DNA from: Nonlabens marinus S1-08
GTDB lineage: Bacteria > Bacteroidota > Bacteroidia > Flavobacteriales > Flavobacteriaceae
Reading direction: 5' to 3'
Assembly: GCF_000831385.1 (NCBI RefSeq)
Contig: NZ_AP014548.1
Span: 2,099,779 to 2,163,778, forward strand
Length of the DNA stretch: 64,000 nucleotides
Translations under genes and position numbers: made by a program
Shown: in pieces, positions 36,326 through 45,392 of the stretch
Position numbering within the stretch: position 1 is the stretch's first letter
Layout: each line of letters opens with the position of its first letter
The notes under the pieces: model-generated
Seen by the model: the letters and a program-made list of their open reading frames with translations, nothing else
Told to the model about the DNA's origin: nothing
The model's database searches: none

Positions 36326-36811
36326 TCAAACAGCACTAATTATTGCCAAATATAAGTTTGCTGCATAACCACAATAAATCAATAGTTCCTCAATTTCAAA
36401 TTCCGAATTGTAGTCAGCCATTTCAACATCATAATCATAATTTAATTTCGTCCAGTTATTTACTGAATTTAGTGAAAACTGATGTGTCTCAGATTCATTA
36501 AAAACTTCAAATCTTAGTTTCCATTTCGCTTTGTTTTTCAACAAATAGTTAAATTCTTTTCCATTTGCTTTTTCTAGCCTAATAACCATATGACCTTTGA
36601 GGTTAAAGGTAATGTCTCCTATCTGGCTTTCATTCTTAAAAATATCGACTTTACTTGTCCAAATATTTTTTGGCTTGATTACAATATTGTTTCCATTTAA
36701 TGCGGTTTGAGCTTTTTCCGAAAACCAATTAGTATAAGCTAATTCACAAACCTCATCATCATTCTTGATTAGTTTAAAATTACCTTTTCCAGAACTTGAT
36801 ATTATTTTCAT
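36326..36811 (-). CDS. Hypothetical protein, cassette 6
   Basis: 161 aa, soluble. Beta-strand rich (FKLIKNDDEVCELAYTNWF; VDIFKNESQIGDITFNLKGHMVIRL), ending in a hydrophobic segment IEELLIYCGYAANLYLAIISAV. The strand pattern is reminiscent of Tubby-like or LURP-like barrels, but I cannot assign a family. Confidence 0.72.
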   Translation of the reverse strand: MKIISSSGKGNFKLIKNDDEVCELAYTNWFSEKAQTALNGNNIVIKPKNIWTSKVDIFKNESQIGDITFNLKGHMVIRLEKANGKEFNYLLKNKAKWKLRFEVFNESETHQFSLNSVNNWTKLNYDYDVEMADYNSEFEIEELLIYCGYAANLYLAIISAV

Positions 36812-36837
36812 TGCATTTGTTTTTTATTACACCTAAC

Positions 36838-37221
36838 GGCAAAGGTATAATGCGTGTGAGGCGTTCCTTCACGTTTGGCTGTTACCTTGCCTTTTAATGG
36901 TTTTGATTGATGAAGATAGTTAATGTTATTGAATAGAAGCCTCGCGTGGAGCATTTGGAACGCCTGATGCGCTTTATGCGTTGTTCGTGCCAGTTGGTGA
37001 AGGAGGCGATTCCTTAGCCAAGTATAAACCTATTCTTCGATCAGGTGTTTCACACCTTTGCCGTTCAGGCCAATTGAGTAGATCGGGAGTCTTGAAATTT
37101 TGTGATCCTTTTGATTGATGGATAGTTTTGGCAATGCTCGCATTCGAATCGTTTAGAAATCTAGGCCTTAGATTCAAAATTTCATAGCGGAGAGCTACGG
37201 CCGCAGGCAATTGGCCTGAAC
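36838..37221 (-). repeat. B cassette copy 5
   Basis: 384-bp form, closest to copy 1 in its centre. -7-like element at 36840-36847. Confidence 0.95.
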
Positions 37222-37410
37222 GGTTTTGTATATGGCTCGTAGCGTGCAAAATAGCGATTACCTTTCAGTTAAACACGAGCCATTTTTTTTAATTTTATTA
37301 TTATCTTTTTTGTTAATAAGCCAGATTAAAAAATTTGGCGGACTTCCAAATATACCATAACTTCAATTAAGCAATCAATTAGCTATGAGCTATATACGGT
37401 GTTCTACATC
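37222..37410 (-). other. attC-like site of cassette 7
   Basis: Same long type as in cassettes 5 and 12 (TATATGGCTCGTAGC / GCTATGAGCTATATA). Cassette arms GTTCTACATC (37401-37410) and GATGTAGAAC (38088-38097). Confidence 0.78.
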
Positions 37411-37413
37411 GTA

Positions 37414-38085
37414 TTACTTCGCTCTATCATATCTGAAATCATTGAGTGTAATAGCTATTGTTTCGTTATCCCTTCTCAGGATATCGCATTTTATAATTGG
37501 TTCAATATAATAAGCCCAACCATGAGGTCCATCTACTGGCTCGCCACCAAGTTCAATTAGTATCAGTTTAACCAATATATTTTTCTCTTTAAAAGGTTCA
37601 TAAGTAAAAATAGCTTTTCTTGAGAAAGTATTATTCGCTATTTCTATTTCATAAATATTAGTAGAATTTTCGATTCGAACTTTCCCTTCGGAATCTGTTT
37701 TTAAAATTCTTAACGTATTAAGTTTTTTGTCTCGCAAAACAACGTTCACTGAAAATTCAGGAAAACTATTAAATGTGTTTATTACAGTAATTTCACTAAA
37801 ATTTTTATCTTTTTCCGATGAAATTATTTCGATTTCACGAGTTGCGTAAGAGAAAGGTAATTTTTCGCTTTTTTTGAAATTAAAAATTAAAGTCGTATCT
37901 GTTCTTATGAACGTTCCAGCAGATTTGAAAGATTCAGCATTACTTTCTTCAATATATTTAAACTTAGAGTTTTTAAGTATAAATTTTGATTTTCGAAGTC
38001 CATTATCAAATTCATACACTTCTTTACTGCAACTTATAAGAAGTACAGTCATTATAAGCATTGTTATGATATTGGTTTTGGTCAT
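37414..38085 (-). CDS. Hypothetical lipoprotein, cassette 7
   Basis: 223 aa from the ATG at 38085. MTKTNIITMLIMTVLLISC is a lipoprotein signal peptide (Cys19). The mature part is beta-rich with a carboxypeptidase-regulatory-like stretch (VNVVLRDKKLNTLRILKTDSEGKVRI). Ends ITLNDFRYDRAK. No specific function. Confidence 0.76.
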   Translation of the reverse strand: MTKTNIITMLIMTVLLISCSKEVYEFDNGLRKSKFILKNSKFKYIEESNAESFKSAGTFIRTDTTLIFNFKKSEKLPFSYATREIEIISSEKDKNFSEITVINTFNSFPEFSVNVVLRDKKLNTLRILKTDSEGKVRIENSTNIYEIEIANNTFSRKAIFTYEPFKEKNILVKLILIELGGEPVDGPHGWAYYIEPIIKCDILRRDNETIAITLNDFRYDRAK

Positions 38086-38097
38086 ATGATGTAGAAC

Positions 38098-38481
38098 GGC
38101 AAAGGTATAATGCGTGTGAGGCGTTCCCTCACATTTGGCTGTTACCTTACCTAAAATTGATTTAGATTGATGAAGATAGTTAATGCAGTTGAATTGAAGC
38201 CTCGCGTGGAGCATTTGGAACGCCTGATGCGCTTTATGCGTTGTTCGGGCCAGTTGGTGAAGGAGGCGATTCCTTAGCCAAGTACAAACCTATTCTTCGA
38301 TCAGGTGTTTCACACCTTTGCCGTTCAGGCCAATTGAGTAGATCGGGAGTCTTGAAATTTTGAGGTCCTTAGGACTGATTACTTGTTTTGGCAATGCTCA
38401 CATTCGAATCGTTTAGAAACCCTGGCCTTAGATTTAAAATTTCATAGCGGAGAGCTACGGCCGCAGGCAATTGGCCTGAAC
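38098..38481 (-). repeat. B cassette copy 6
   Basis: 384-bp form, nearly identical to copy 9 (shared ttaggactgattacttgt and the same promoter-proximal changes). -7-like element at 38100-38107. Confidence 0.95.
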
Positions 38482-38611
38482 GGTCTCGTATAACCGTCAG
38501 TTACGGGTTAAATTAGCGTTTATTTTCGGTTTGGCACAGGCTTTAGCAATTCCGAGTGGATTCGGACGTAGTCGAATCCGCCGTAATTGCGGTTATACAT
38601 TGTTGTAAACA
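38482..38611 (-). other. attC-like site of cassette 8
   Basis: Arms GTATAACCGTCAGTTACGG and CCGTAATTGCGGTTATAC, with inner hairpin GGATTCGGACGTAGTCGAATCC. Almost the same as the site of cassette 9. Cassette arms GTTGTAAACA (38602-38611) and TGTTTACAAC (39148-39157). Confidence 0.82.
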
Positions 38612-38616
38612 GTTTT

Positions 38617-38772
38617 TTATTCTTTCTCATTTATTGATTTCAGAGTGTATTTGTCATAAGCTATTAAGTCAAACACTTTGGATTCTCCGGTATTCAACCA
38701 CTTTTTATAAATCAGTTTTCCGTTCATATAAACGTACAATTCGTTATCCTTTGTTTCTTTTTTGAAAACCAT
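38617..38772 (-). CDS. Small hypothetical protein (51 aa), cassette 8, second gene
   Basis: ATG at 38772 lies one base after the stop of the 119-aa gene, so the two are probably translationally coupled. The product starts MVFKKETKDNELYVYMNG and ends SINEKE; lysine-rich, no membrane segment. It stops six bases before the cassette arm. It is below usual gene-calling length, but the spacing and codon use favour it being real. Confidence 0.55.
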   Translation of the reverse strand: MVFKKETKDNELYVYMNGKLIYKKWLNTGESKVFDLIAYDKYTLKSINEKE

Positions 38773-38773
38773 T

Positions 38774-39133
38774 TTATCCTTGCCAAACTGAAAAGTCAGT
38801 TACGATTCCATTTTCGTTAAACTCGATTGTCAAACTTCCAGTATTTATTCCGCGTTTTGACATTCCTAAATAATATTTAAAGTCCGTTTTCACTTCTGAA
38901 TCTGGTTTTCCCAATAGTTCAATAATTTCCGTTTTCGATTTTCCTTTCAGTTCGTAATTATTTCGCAAACTGTTCATCATATCCCAACGCAATGACCATT
39001 CAGATTCCGATTCCGTCCAGTTTTTCCACTTTTCAGAGTCAAATTTTTCGTGAGTGATATTTCCTTTCAGAACAAATCCGATTAGAATTAGCATTCCGAA
39101 AATCAGAAATCCGTATTTTAATGCTTTTCTCAA
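38774..39133 (-). CDS. Small membrane-anchored or exported protein, BamE/SmpA-like, cassette 8
   Basis: 119 aa. One N-terminal hydrophobic helix (about 8-24), then a small domain. The stretch LKGKSKTEIIELLGKPDSEVKTDFKYYLG matches the core of BamE/SmpA-like proteins (helix then GKPD turn then strand). The rest ends SLTIEFNENGIVTDFSVWQG, also as in that fold. Role unknown. Confidence 0.74.
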   Translation of the reverse strand: MRKALKYGFLIFGMLILIGFVLKGNITHEKFDSEKWKNWTESESEWSLRWDMMNSLRNNYELKGKSKTEIIELLGKPDSEVKTDFKYYLGMSKRGINTGSLTIEFNENGIVTDFSVWQG

Positions 39134-39157
39134 TGTTTGTCTTAAATTGTTTACAAC

Positions 39158-39286
39158 GGTCTCGTATAACCGTCAGTTACGGGATTAAAGTTAATGATTT
39201 TCGGTTAAGAACTGACGTTAGTAATTCCGAGTGGATTCGGACGTAGTCGAATCCGCCGTAATTGCGGTTATATATTGTTGCCAGCA
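39158..39286 (-). other. attC-like site of cassette 9
   Basis: Same type as cassette 8 (GTATAACCGTCAGTTACGG / CCGTAATTGCGGTTATA). Direct junction to cassette 8, no B copy. Cassette arms GTTGCCAGCA (39277-39286) and TGCTGGCAAC (40197-40206). Confidence 0.82.
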
Positions 39287-39287
39287 G

Positions 39288-40193
39288 TTATTTTTTCCAT
39301 TTTACTTGGTCAGCAAAATTCTTAAAATCTGCAATTGTTTGTTCGTGCTCTTCCATTGCTGTTCCTCGAATCATAATATAGTTTAGGTCATTTTTCAATA
39401 ATAAATAATATCGTTTATTCCCATTTTCTAAATTGAATACACCTTCGTAAGCGTCTTGTCCATTTCGCTCCGTTTTAAATTTGTCAACATCATTTAATGA
39501 GGTAAGCTCTTTGAAAGTTTTCTCAAAGTCTGATTCATTTCTAAGAACTCCATAAACTATTGCTAATGATGGGTCTTTTTCTCTATTTTTTCTTTCATTC
39601 CCGTCTCGCGTATAAAAGTGCGTGTTCTGTGATTTGGTAAAATGTTTGAATCCATTGTAATTGCCGTCAATAATGAATGGTGATAGGGCAAGAGGATTAA
39701 CAACTATACTTTTATCATACTTTACGTTCTCTAACAGGAATTCAATTTCTTTCTCAGATTTTTCATCGTTTAGAAAATGTTTTGCTGTTAGAAAAGTACA
39801 AAATTCATTATCTCCAAAAAGTACCATTCGGATTTTCAAACTATCAGCTGATTTTACAATCAACTGTTTAGCATTAAATCCATCTATTAGATATTGTTTA
39901 GTGTCTAAAATTTCTCCGCCACTCCTTTCGATAAATGCTTTATTTAAGTTTTTAGCTTGACTTTCAAAACTATCATTTAATAACTCAGTCACAAGAATCA
40001 TTGCATCGTTGGCATTAACAAGTCCAACTATTTTTTTCGATTCGGTAAAAGACGATTTTGGAAATAAAACTTTAGTCCCAACAATATTTATCAGTTCAGA
40101 ATTTTCAATCGATTCAGTTTTTGAATTGTTCTGACCGCAAGAATTTAGAATAAATGCAAAGACTATAAAAATAAGTAATGTTGTTTGTTTCAT
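39288..40193 (-). CDS. Hypothetical lipoprotein, cassette 9
   Basis: 301 aa from the ATG at 40193. MKQTTLLIFIVFAFILNSC is a lipoprotein signal peptide. The mature part holds two similar alpha/beta halves typical of lipid- or ligand-binding exported proteins; no motif allows assignment. Probably an outer- or inner-membrane lipoprotein. The frame stays open 16 codons upstream into the B repeat, which I do not count. Confidence 0.76.
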   Translation of the reverse strand: MKQTTLLIFIVFAFILNSCGQNNSKTESIENSELINIVGTKVLFPKSSFTESKKIVGLVNANDAMILVTELLNDSFESQAKNLNKAFIERSGGEILDTKQYLIDGFNAKQLIVKSADSLKIRMVLFGDNEFCTFLTAKHFLNDEKSEKEIEFLLENVKYDKSIVVNPLALSPFIIDGNYNGFKHFTKSQNTHFYTRDGNERKNREKDPSLAIVYGVLRNESDFEKTFKELTSLNDVDKFKTERNGQDAYEGVFNLENGNKRYYLLLKNDLNYIMIRGTAMEEHEQTIADFKNFADQVKWKK

Positions 40194-40206
40194 AATTGCT
40201 GGCAAC

Positions 40207-40590
40207 GGCAAAGGTATAATGCGTGTGAGGCGTTCCTTCACATTTGGCTATTACCTTGCCTTTTAACGGTTTTGTTTGATGAAGATAGTTAATGTCATTG
40301 AATTGTAGCCTCGCGTTGAGCATTTGGAACGCCTGATGCGCATTATGCGTTGTTCGTGCCAGTTGGTGGAGGAGGCGATGCCTTAGCTAATTACAAACCA
40401 ACTCTTCGATCAGGTGTTTCACACCTTTGCCGTTCAGGCCAATTGAGTAGATCGGGAGTCTTGAAATTTTGAGGTCCTTTTGATTGATCGATAGTTTTGG
40501 CACTGCTCGCTTTCGAATCGTTTAGAAATCCAGACCTTAGATTCAAAATTTCATAGCGGAGAGCTACGGCCGCAGGCAATTGGCCTGAAC
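40207..40590 (-). repeat. B cassette copy 7
   Basis: 384-bp form, nearly identical to copies 4 and 8. -7-like element at 40209-40216. Confidence 0.95.
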
Positions 40591-40718
40591 GTTTGCGTAT
40601 AAGAATAGTTGCGGGTTTGCGTGCGAGGAATTTCCGCAGGAAATTCAGATGTAGCAAACACGCAACTACCTTTGATTTAGCACTAAACAGCAATTATTTT
40701 TATACATTGTTGTGTGCA
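40591..40718 (-). other. attC-like site of cassette 10
   Basis: Arms GTATAAGAATAGTTGCGG and CAGCAATTATTTTTATAC with inner hairpin GGAATTTCCGCAGGAAATTC. Cassette arms GTTGTGTGCA (40709-40718) and TGCACACAAC (41177-41186). The gene's stop codon lies inside this site. Confidence 0.8.
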
Positions 40719-41161
40719 GTTATTTTATTCCGATTTTTATTTTTCGGTTCTGTTGTTTTTAAAACTCTATTTATTATTATTCCAACATACGAGGTCAGAA
40801 CAATAATCAGCGATATTATAATTTGCCAATATTCCGATTCCAAATCCTCAAATAATAATTCGAATTGAGGGATTTGGACAAAAGTCAAAATTGTTATTAG
40901 CGCTAAAAAAATCAACAATGATTTTAAATTCCGACTTTTTGATTTCGAGTTATATCCGATTAAGAGTTCTTTTGTATAGAAAATCAAAAGTCCAATTGTC
41001 AAGACATTCGGCAAGAATAAATTCCAAAATCCATATTTTTCCTTAAACAGATTTCCAAATGTTAAATAACCAAAGGTCAACCAACCAAAAATATAGATTG
41101 TGAATAAGGTCAATCCAATCCACAATAATTTAAATAATAATTCTGGTTTCCATTTTTCCAT
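40700..41161 (-). CDS. Four-helix membrane protein, cassette 10
   Basis: 153 aa from the ATG at 41161 (MEKWKPELLFKLLW). Four hydrophobic helices can be seen (about 10-35, 47-62, 80-97 and 112-135). The C-terminal tail is basic and its last codons (ITAHNNV) run into the cassette arm and attC-like site, so recombination at this site would alter nothing but the flank. Function unknown. Confidence 0.78.
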   Translation of the reverse strand: MEKWKPELLFKLLWIGLTLFTIYIFGWLTFGYLTFGNLFKEKYGFWNLFLPNVLTIGLLIFYTKELLIGYNSKSKSRNLKSLLIFLALITILTFVQIPQFELLFEDLESEYWQIIISLIIVLTSYVGIIINRVLKTTEPKNKNRNKITAHNNV

Positions 41162-41186
41162 TTCTGATGCTCTAATTGCACACAAC

Positions 41187-41313
41187 GGTCTAGTATAAGA
41201 ATAGTAGCGGGTTTTTACACACTAATTTTTCGGATAAACACAGACCTTTTATAAATTTACTTGCTTTTGTTTTAGCGATTAATCCGCTATTATTTTTATA
41301 CATTGTTGTAAGC
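41187..41313 (-). other. attC-like site of cassette 11
   Basis: Arms GTATAAGAATAGTAGCGG and CCGCTATTATTTTTATAC; close to the site of cassette 10. Cassette arms GTTGTAAGC (41305-41313) and GCTTACAAC (47002-47010), the same pair as cassette 2. Confidence 0.8.
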
Positions 41314-41373
41314 TGGCTTTCTACGTTCTGCTTTGTTTTTCGAGGTTTTAATGTTAGTTCGAAAGTGAGAGTT

Positions 41374-41440
41374 GGCGTGAAAGCTCTTTGCAACCGCAGA
41401 CACGAGGATTGCAATGTGCTTGAACATCAGCGTTGGCTTA
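41374..41440. repeat. Left hairpin repeat flanking the five-gene operon
   Basis: GTTGGCGTGAAAGCTCTTTG ... TTGCAATGTGCTTGAAC; AAGCTCTTTGCAA pairs with TTGCAATGTGCTT. A related copy in the same orientation lies at 46912-46990. Confidence 0.65.
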
Positions 41441-42184
41441 CACAAGTAACTTTTCTTTTCCATTACCATACACTTTTATTTCCTTTTTAAATGTATAGAG
41501 GTAATTTGCAATTAATTTTCTCTCACTTATTTTTTTCTGATTAACTAAATAATGACTTATTTTTTGATTCGTTACAAAATGAATGAGGTCAACTAATTCT
41601 GAAAAGGTATAATTCTTATTAATTCCAATGCCAATGCTCTTCTTAAAAATGTCGTTAATCTCAGTTTTAAGAGCTTGCTCTATTTTACCAAGTGAAACAC
41701 CAGATTTACTTTCTTCCCCTTGTTCTTTTAGCTCTTCTATTGAAGTTGGTAAATCTCCAAATCCTAAAAAAACTTTTGCTCCATTTTCAACTGATTTTCG
41801 TCCTAATTGAGCATTAGAATTACAAGATAATGCAATGACTTTTTTTTCATTAAAAACACTCAGGTTTTGTTCATTTATAAAGTTGTCCTCATAAAAATAT
41901 TTATCCGGTTCTTCAGATTTCACAAGTTCATTTTCTAAAGTTCCATAATAATCTCCTTTTGCTCCATAAAGGCAATTACTTTTTCCGTGACCCATAAACA
42001 ACAATAACCCGTTAACGGAAAAATCTCGAATGGTGCTCAAACATTGATTGTGTGAGGTTTGATTTGGCTTGACGCTGAAATAATGTAAGTCATCTGAAAA
42101 CTCTCCTTGTAAATGACTTTTTATTCTATCTAAGAAACTCGTTGATTTATCATAGGGATGAACAATTAAAATCTTTTTACTCAT
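41438..42184 (-). CDS. Caspase/CHAT-like protease, probable effector of cassette 11
   Basis: 248 aa. The N-terminus KKILIVHPYDKSTSFLDRI starts an alpha/beta fold. His66 in LLLFMGHGKSNCLYG and Cys121 in KKVIALSCNSNAQLG are placed like the catalytic dyad of clan CD (caspase, CHAT) proteases, in which GHG follows strand 3 and the Cys follows strand 4. FLGFGDLPT comes next, as in CHAT domains. Last gene of a five-gene operon (start 3 bases from the receiver gene). I infer a signal-activated protease that would cut cellular proteins; activity is not shown. Confidence 0.75.
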   Translation of the reverse strand: MSKKILIVHPYDKSTSFLDRIKSHLQGEFSDDLHYFSVKPNQTSHNQCLSTIRDFSVNGLLLFMGHGKSNCLYGAKGDYYGTLENELVKSEEPDKYFYEDNFINEQNLSVFNEKKVIALSCNSNAQLGRKSVENGAKVFLGFGDLPTSIEELKEQGEESKSGVSLGKIEQALKTEINDIFKKSIGIGINKNYTFSELVDLIHFVTNQKISHYLVNQKKISERKLIANYLYTFKKEIKVYGNGKEKLLV

Positions 42185-42186
42185 AC

Positions 42187-42912
42187 CTAAATCTTTTCTG
42201 TTAGATATGCAATGACTTGTTGAATTATTTCTCTTTTAAACTCAACTCCAAGAATATCATCATTATCTAAGACGTCTGCAACTTCTGCGTAAGACATCCC
42301 ATTAAATTTCTCGGTTACAAAATTATTTTCAAAAACAAAATCGGGATACAATCTTAAAGCTTGTGTTACAATTAGTTCTGTAGATTGAATGTCATCTTTT
42401 AAAAACTTTAAGATAATGGAATCTCTGTCATCTCTATCTAAATATTCGTGTACACTATATTTTATTAATGACTTTATTTTTCCTAAACCCTTTTGTTTAA
42501 TTATTGCTCTGTCTGGTTCGTTTGCTGTTTTTAAAATTCCTAAGTTAGGTTCAATTATATTTCTAAGCACTTGGTCCAAAACACCAGAGTAAACTAATTT
42601 AGGCGTGTACCTAAATAACCTTCTGTTATTGAAATTGCGTAAAAGTTCTACTCCATTAATATCCTCATCATCTAATTCATAATCAAAAGCAATGATGTCG
42701 AATACTAGATTATGGTATCTTTTTTTGGCTTCTTTTTCAACTTTATCGATATCAATTTTTCCTAAAGAAAGAACTTCAGTAAATGCGGTATTCCCAACAT
42801 CAAATTGTCTGCAATCTAAATCAATTCCTTGATGTCTTGCATCTCTAACCAATTGCTTAATTTCTTCAGTTTGGTCATCATTATCTATGATTAAACAACT
42901 TCTTTTTATCAT
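42187..42912 (-). CDS. Response-regulator-like receiver protein, cassette 11
   Basis: 241 aa. LIIDNDDQTEE supplies the acidic pair (Asp10, Asp12), Asp77 in IIAFDYELDDEDINGVELL is the expected phospho-acceptor at the end of strand 3, and KLVYSGV (Ser109) is the conserved Ser/Thr position, so a REC domain spans about 4-150. The C-terminal 90 residues are helical and not a known DNA-binding domain. It overlaps the kinase-like gene (ATGA). Probably relays a signal from that protein to the protease. Confidence 0.8.
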   Translation of the reverse strand: MIKRSCLIIDNDDQTEEIKQLVRDARHQGIDLDCRQFDVGNTAFTEVLSLGKIDIDKVEKEAKKRYHNLVFDIIAFDYELDDEDINGVELLRNFNNRRLFRYTPKLVYSGVLDQVLRNIIEPNLGILKTANEPDRAIIKQKGLGKIKSLIKYSVHEYLDRDDRDSIILKFLKDDIQSTELIVTQALRLYPDFVFENNFVTEKFNGMSYAEVADVLDNDDILGVEFKREIIQQVIAYLTEKI

Positions 42913-45392
42913 TTAATTATTATTTCAAAACAGGCTCCTTTAAGTTTAACATTATTGCCAATTAATTTAATAGTTCCATTCATAGATTTTAAACCCTCCC
43001 TTACAGAGTTTAAACCAATACCAGAACCGCCATTTGTTGTTGTAATACCTAGTTCAAAGATTTTGTTTTTTGACTTTTCATCTTCTAAGAATTTTTCCGC
43101 TACACCTTTACCATCATCGGAAAAAAGAATTCTTAATTCTTCTTTTGAAGGATTAGTCATATCAATTTCAATTAAACTAGCACCTGCTTTTTCAGAATTT
43201 GATATCAGGTCATCAAGAACAACGGACATATCAAGTACACTAAACTTTTTTGTTAATGACGTGTCCTTTTCAACAATCTTGAATTCAAGCTCATTCCTTG
43301 GGTATATGTCAGAATAAATTTCGATATACTGTTTGATATATTGAACTACATCAGCTATTTGAGCATTTCTATCTGTTTTGAAGTTGGAACGTGTAATTAT
43401 TTTGCTAATCTTATTTGCCTTTTCAGATTGAAACTTAATAGCTCCTAAGGATTTAAGTAAGGAATTTTTGGTATAGGAATCGTTTAATATCTTATCATAT
43501 AAATTATCTACACTACTACTTATTTTTCTAGAAGTAATTTTTATGTTGTGTACTAAACCTTTGGCATCTTCTGTAAGTGTTCTGGAAGATGTTTTTAAGT
43601 AGGTGTTCTTTTCTTTTTCTAATTCTAATTCCTCTTGAAGTTTTTTAGCTTCTTCTTCTAACCTGATAGCCTCATCTTCAAGCTCTTTTGTTTCTTCAAA
43701 CTTCTTTTCAAGCTCTAATTTTAATTTACTCTGTTCCTTTTTAAGCAGTTCAATTTGACTTGCTTGACCTGGGAAATTTTCTATTTCATTTTCTGAGCTT
43801 TTTAAATCATTGATTAGTTGTGTTATTTGTTCAGAGGATAGTGTTTTGTTGTTAAGTTGTCCTACAATAGAATCTATTTCAGCTTTAGCTTTTTTAGCCT
43901 GCTCATCGGCTAATTCTGTAACTAATTCTTTATTAATAGATAACGATATTATTTCGTCATTTTTAGCATTTATAATTTTTTCAATTATTGATATTACACG
44001 CTTATTTCTTGTTAGCAAATCTTCTTTGTACTCTTCTTTCCCTTCGTTCCAGTTTTTGTCATCTAGTACCTTTTTTTCAATTGCTGACTCTTTTAGCGGT
44101 GTACTGTCCCATTTTATTCCTTCATCTACAAATCGTTCAAGTCTTCTAAAAGTTTTAAAATAATAACCGTATGGTGCTGAGTTTTTAGTCAGTTGTTCAT
44201 AATGTTTATTGTTGTCAACACCTGAACGGTTTGAAATAATAAAAAAATCTTCTTTTTCATCATCTAACTCAACTCCATTTATTTCGATACGACCTATTAC
44301 CTCTCTTGTTCCTAAAAACCTACTGTGTCCTTGTCCTTTTCTTAACTCCATACCCAACCAATCATTCCCTTGGTCTCCGTATGGTGGTATTCTAAATCCA
44401 TTAATAAAAAGGAAAATAGAACCAAAATCTACAGACCTTATTCCAGTCTGTCTTTTGAAGTATGCCTTTGAATAAGGATTTAAGTAGTATATGTTAACTT
44501 CGATATCCTTTAGAAGGTCGAAGGGATTATGTTCTTTAAGTGTAAAAATTTCATTGCCTCTATCTCGTAGTACTGTTGTTATAGTTTTTCCATCTTCTGA
44601 AATATTAGCTTTTATGTAAGTAGCTTTGAAATCTAATTTGTTAAAAATCCTATTCTTGACAACACCGTTTATTTTCTCACTTTCTGGTAAACCACGCTCA
44701 ATTTTTTTGAATTCGTCCGCTTTTATAATTACGTCAAAAGATTCAGCTTCAAAGTTTTGATTTGGATTAATGAAGCGTTCTAGTTGTCTTTTTAGAGATT
44801 GAATTTTTGACAAATCCCAATCTTCTCTCAAATTACTGATAAACAGAGTTGTACCTTCCTCAAATTTTTCAAGTTGAGTTTCTTTTACATATTGTTCAAT
44901 CGGAATCTTATCTAATTCGAAATCTACATCTTGAATATTTTTTTCAATGTCATCAACTTTTTCAAATTCAGTCCAGTCTATAGAAAGTTTTAAAAATGGT
45001 TCGTCATTTTTTTTAGTGTAAATAACCAAGGATTTGCCTAACCTATCGCAGGAAAATCTACCAACTCCTTTATTACCTGCCAGCTGTCTATTAAACTCTT
45101 CTTTTTTAGATTTTTTTTCAGAATAAGCAATATTTAACCATTTGTTGATAAGGTCATATTCGGACATCCCTGAGCCGGTATCACGAAGTATAATCTTAGA
45201 TTGGTTATATTTTTTATATTCTTTTGTGGAAAGTTCAGTTATAACATCTCTGAAAATTATTTTTGCTTCATTAGAACCTGCATCAAATGAATTTTTGACC
45301 AACTCCAATACAGCAATATTGTCATCTGTAATTAAATCTTTTCCAATTATACTTTTTAAGAGGATATTTGTTCTAAAACTAACTTTTGCCAT
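42909..45392 (-). CDS. Dual GHKL ATPase (Hsp90/MORC-like N-terminus plus histidine-kinase-like C-terminus), cassette 11
   Basis: 827 aa. The N-terminal GHKL ATPase (about 1-240) has LELVKNSFDAG (Glu30, Asn34), LRDTGSGM (71-76) and GNKGVGRFSCDRLG. A coiled coil of Glu/Lys-rich sequence fills about 500-610. Then comes a histidine-kinase-like segment: KGLVHNIKITSRK with a candidate phospho-His, LDDLISNSEKAG (Asn732), LFSDDGKGV and GGSGIGLNSV near 788. Both ATP sites look intact. GHKL proteins of the MORC/Hsp90 sort act as ATP-driven clamps, and some are found with restriction-modification genes. The C-terminus suggests it also phosphorylates the adjacent receiver. Confidence 0.85.
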   Translation of the reverse strand: MAKVSFRTNILLKSIIGKDLITDDNIAVLELVKNSFDAGSNEAKIIFRDVITELSTKEYKKYNQSKIILRDTGSGMSEYDLINKWLNIAYSEKKSKKEEFNRQLAGNKGVGRFSCDRLGKSLVIYTKKNDEPFLKLSIDWTEFEKVDDIEKNIQDVDFELDKIPIEQYVKETQLEKFEEGTTLFISNLREDWDLSKIQSLKRQLERFINPNQNFEAESFDVIIKADEFKKIERGLPESEKINGVVKNRIFNKLDFKATYIKANISEDGKTITTVLRDRGNEIFTLKEHNPFDLLKDIEVNIYYLNPYSKAYFKRQTGIRSVDFGSIFLFINGFRIPPYGDQGNDWLGMELRKGQGHSRFLGTREVIGRIEINGVELDDEKEDFFIISNRSGVDNNKHYEQLTKNSAPYGYYFKTFRRLERFVDEGIKWDSTPLKESAIEKKVLDDKNWNEGKEEYKEDLLTRNKRVISIIEKIINAKNDEIISLSINKELVTELADEQAKKAKAEIDSIVGQLNNKTLSSEQITQLINDLKSSENEIENFPGQASQIELLKKEQSKLKLELEKKFEETKELEDEAIRLEEEAKKLQEELELEKEKNTYLKTSSRTLTEDAKGLVHNIKITSRKISSSVDNLYDKILNDSYTKNSLLKSLGAIKFQSEKANKISKIITRSNFKTDRNAQIADVVQYIKQYIEIYSDIYPRNELEFKIVEKDTSLTKKFSVLDMSVVLDDLISNSEKAGASLIEIDMTNPSKEELRILFSDDGKGVAEKFLEDEKSKNKIFELGITTTNGGSGIGLNSVREGLKSMNGTIKLIGNNVKLKGACFEIIIK

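Noticed and set aside
41190-41414. 74-codon minus-strand frame across the cassette 10/11 junction
   Set aside because: It spans a recombination junction and the attC-like site and shows no protein-like features.
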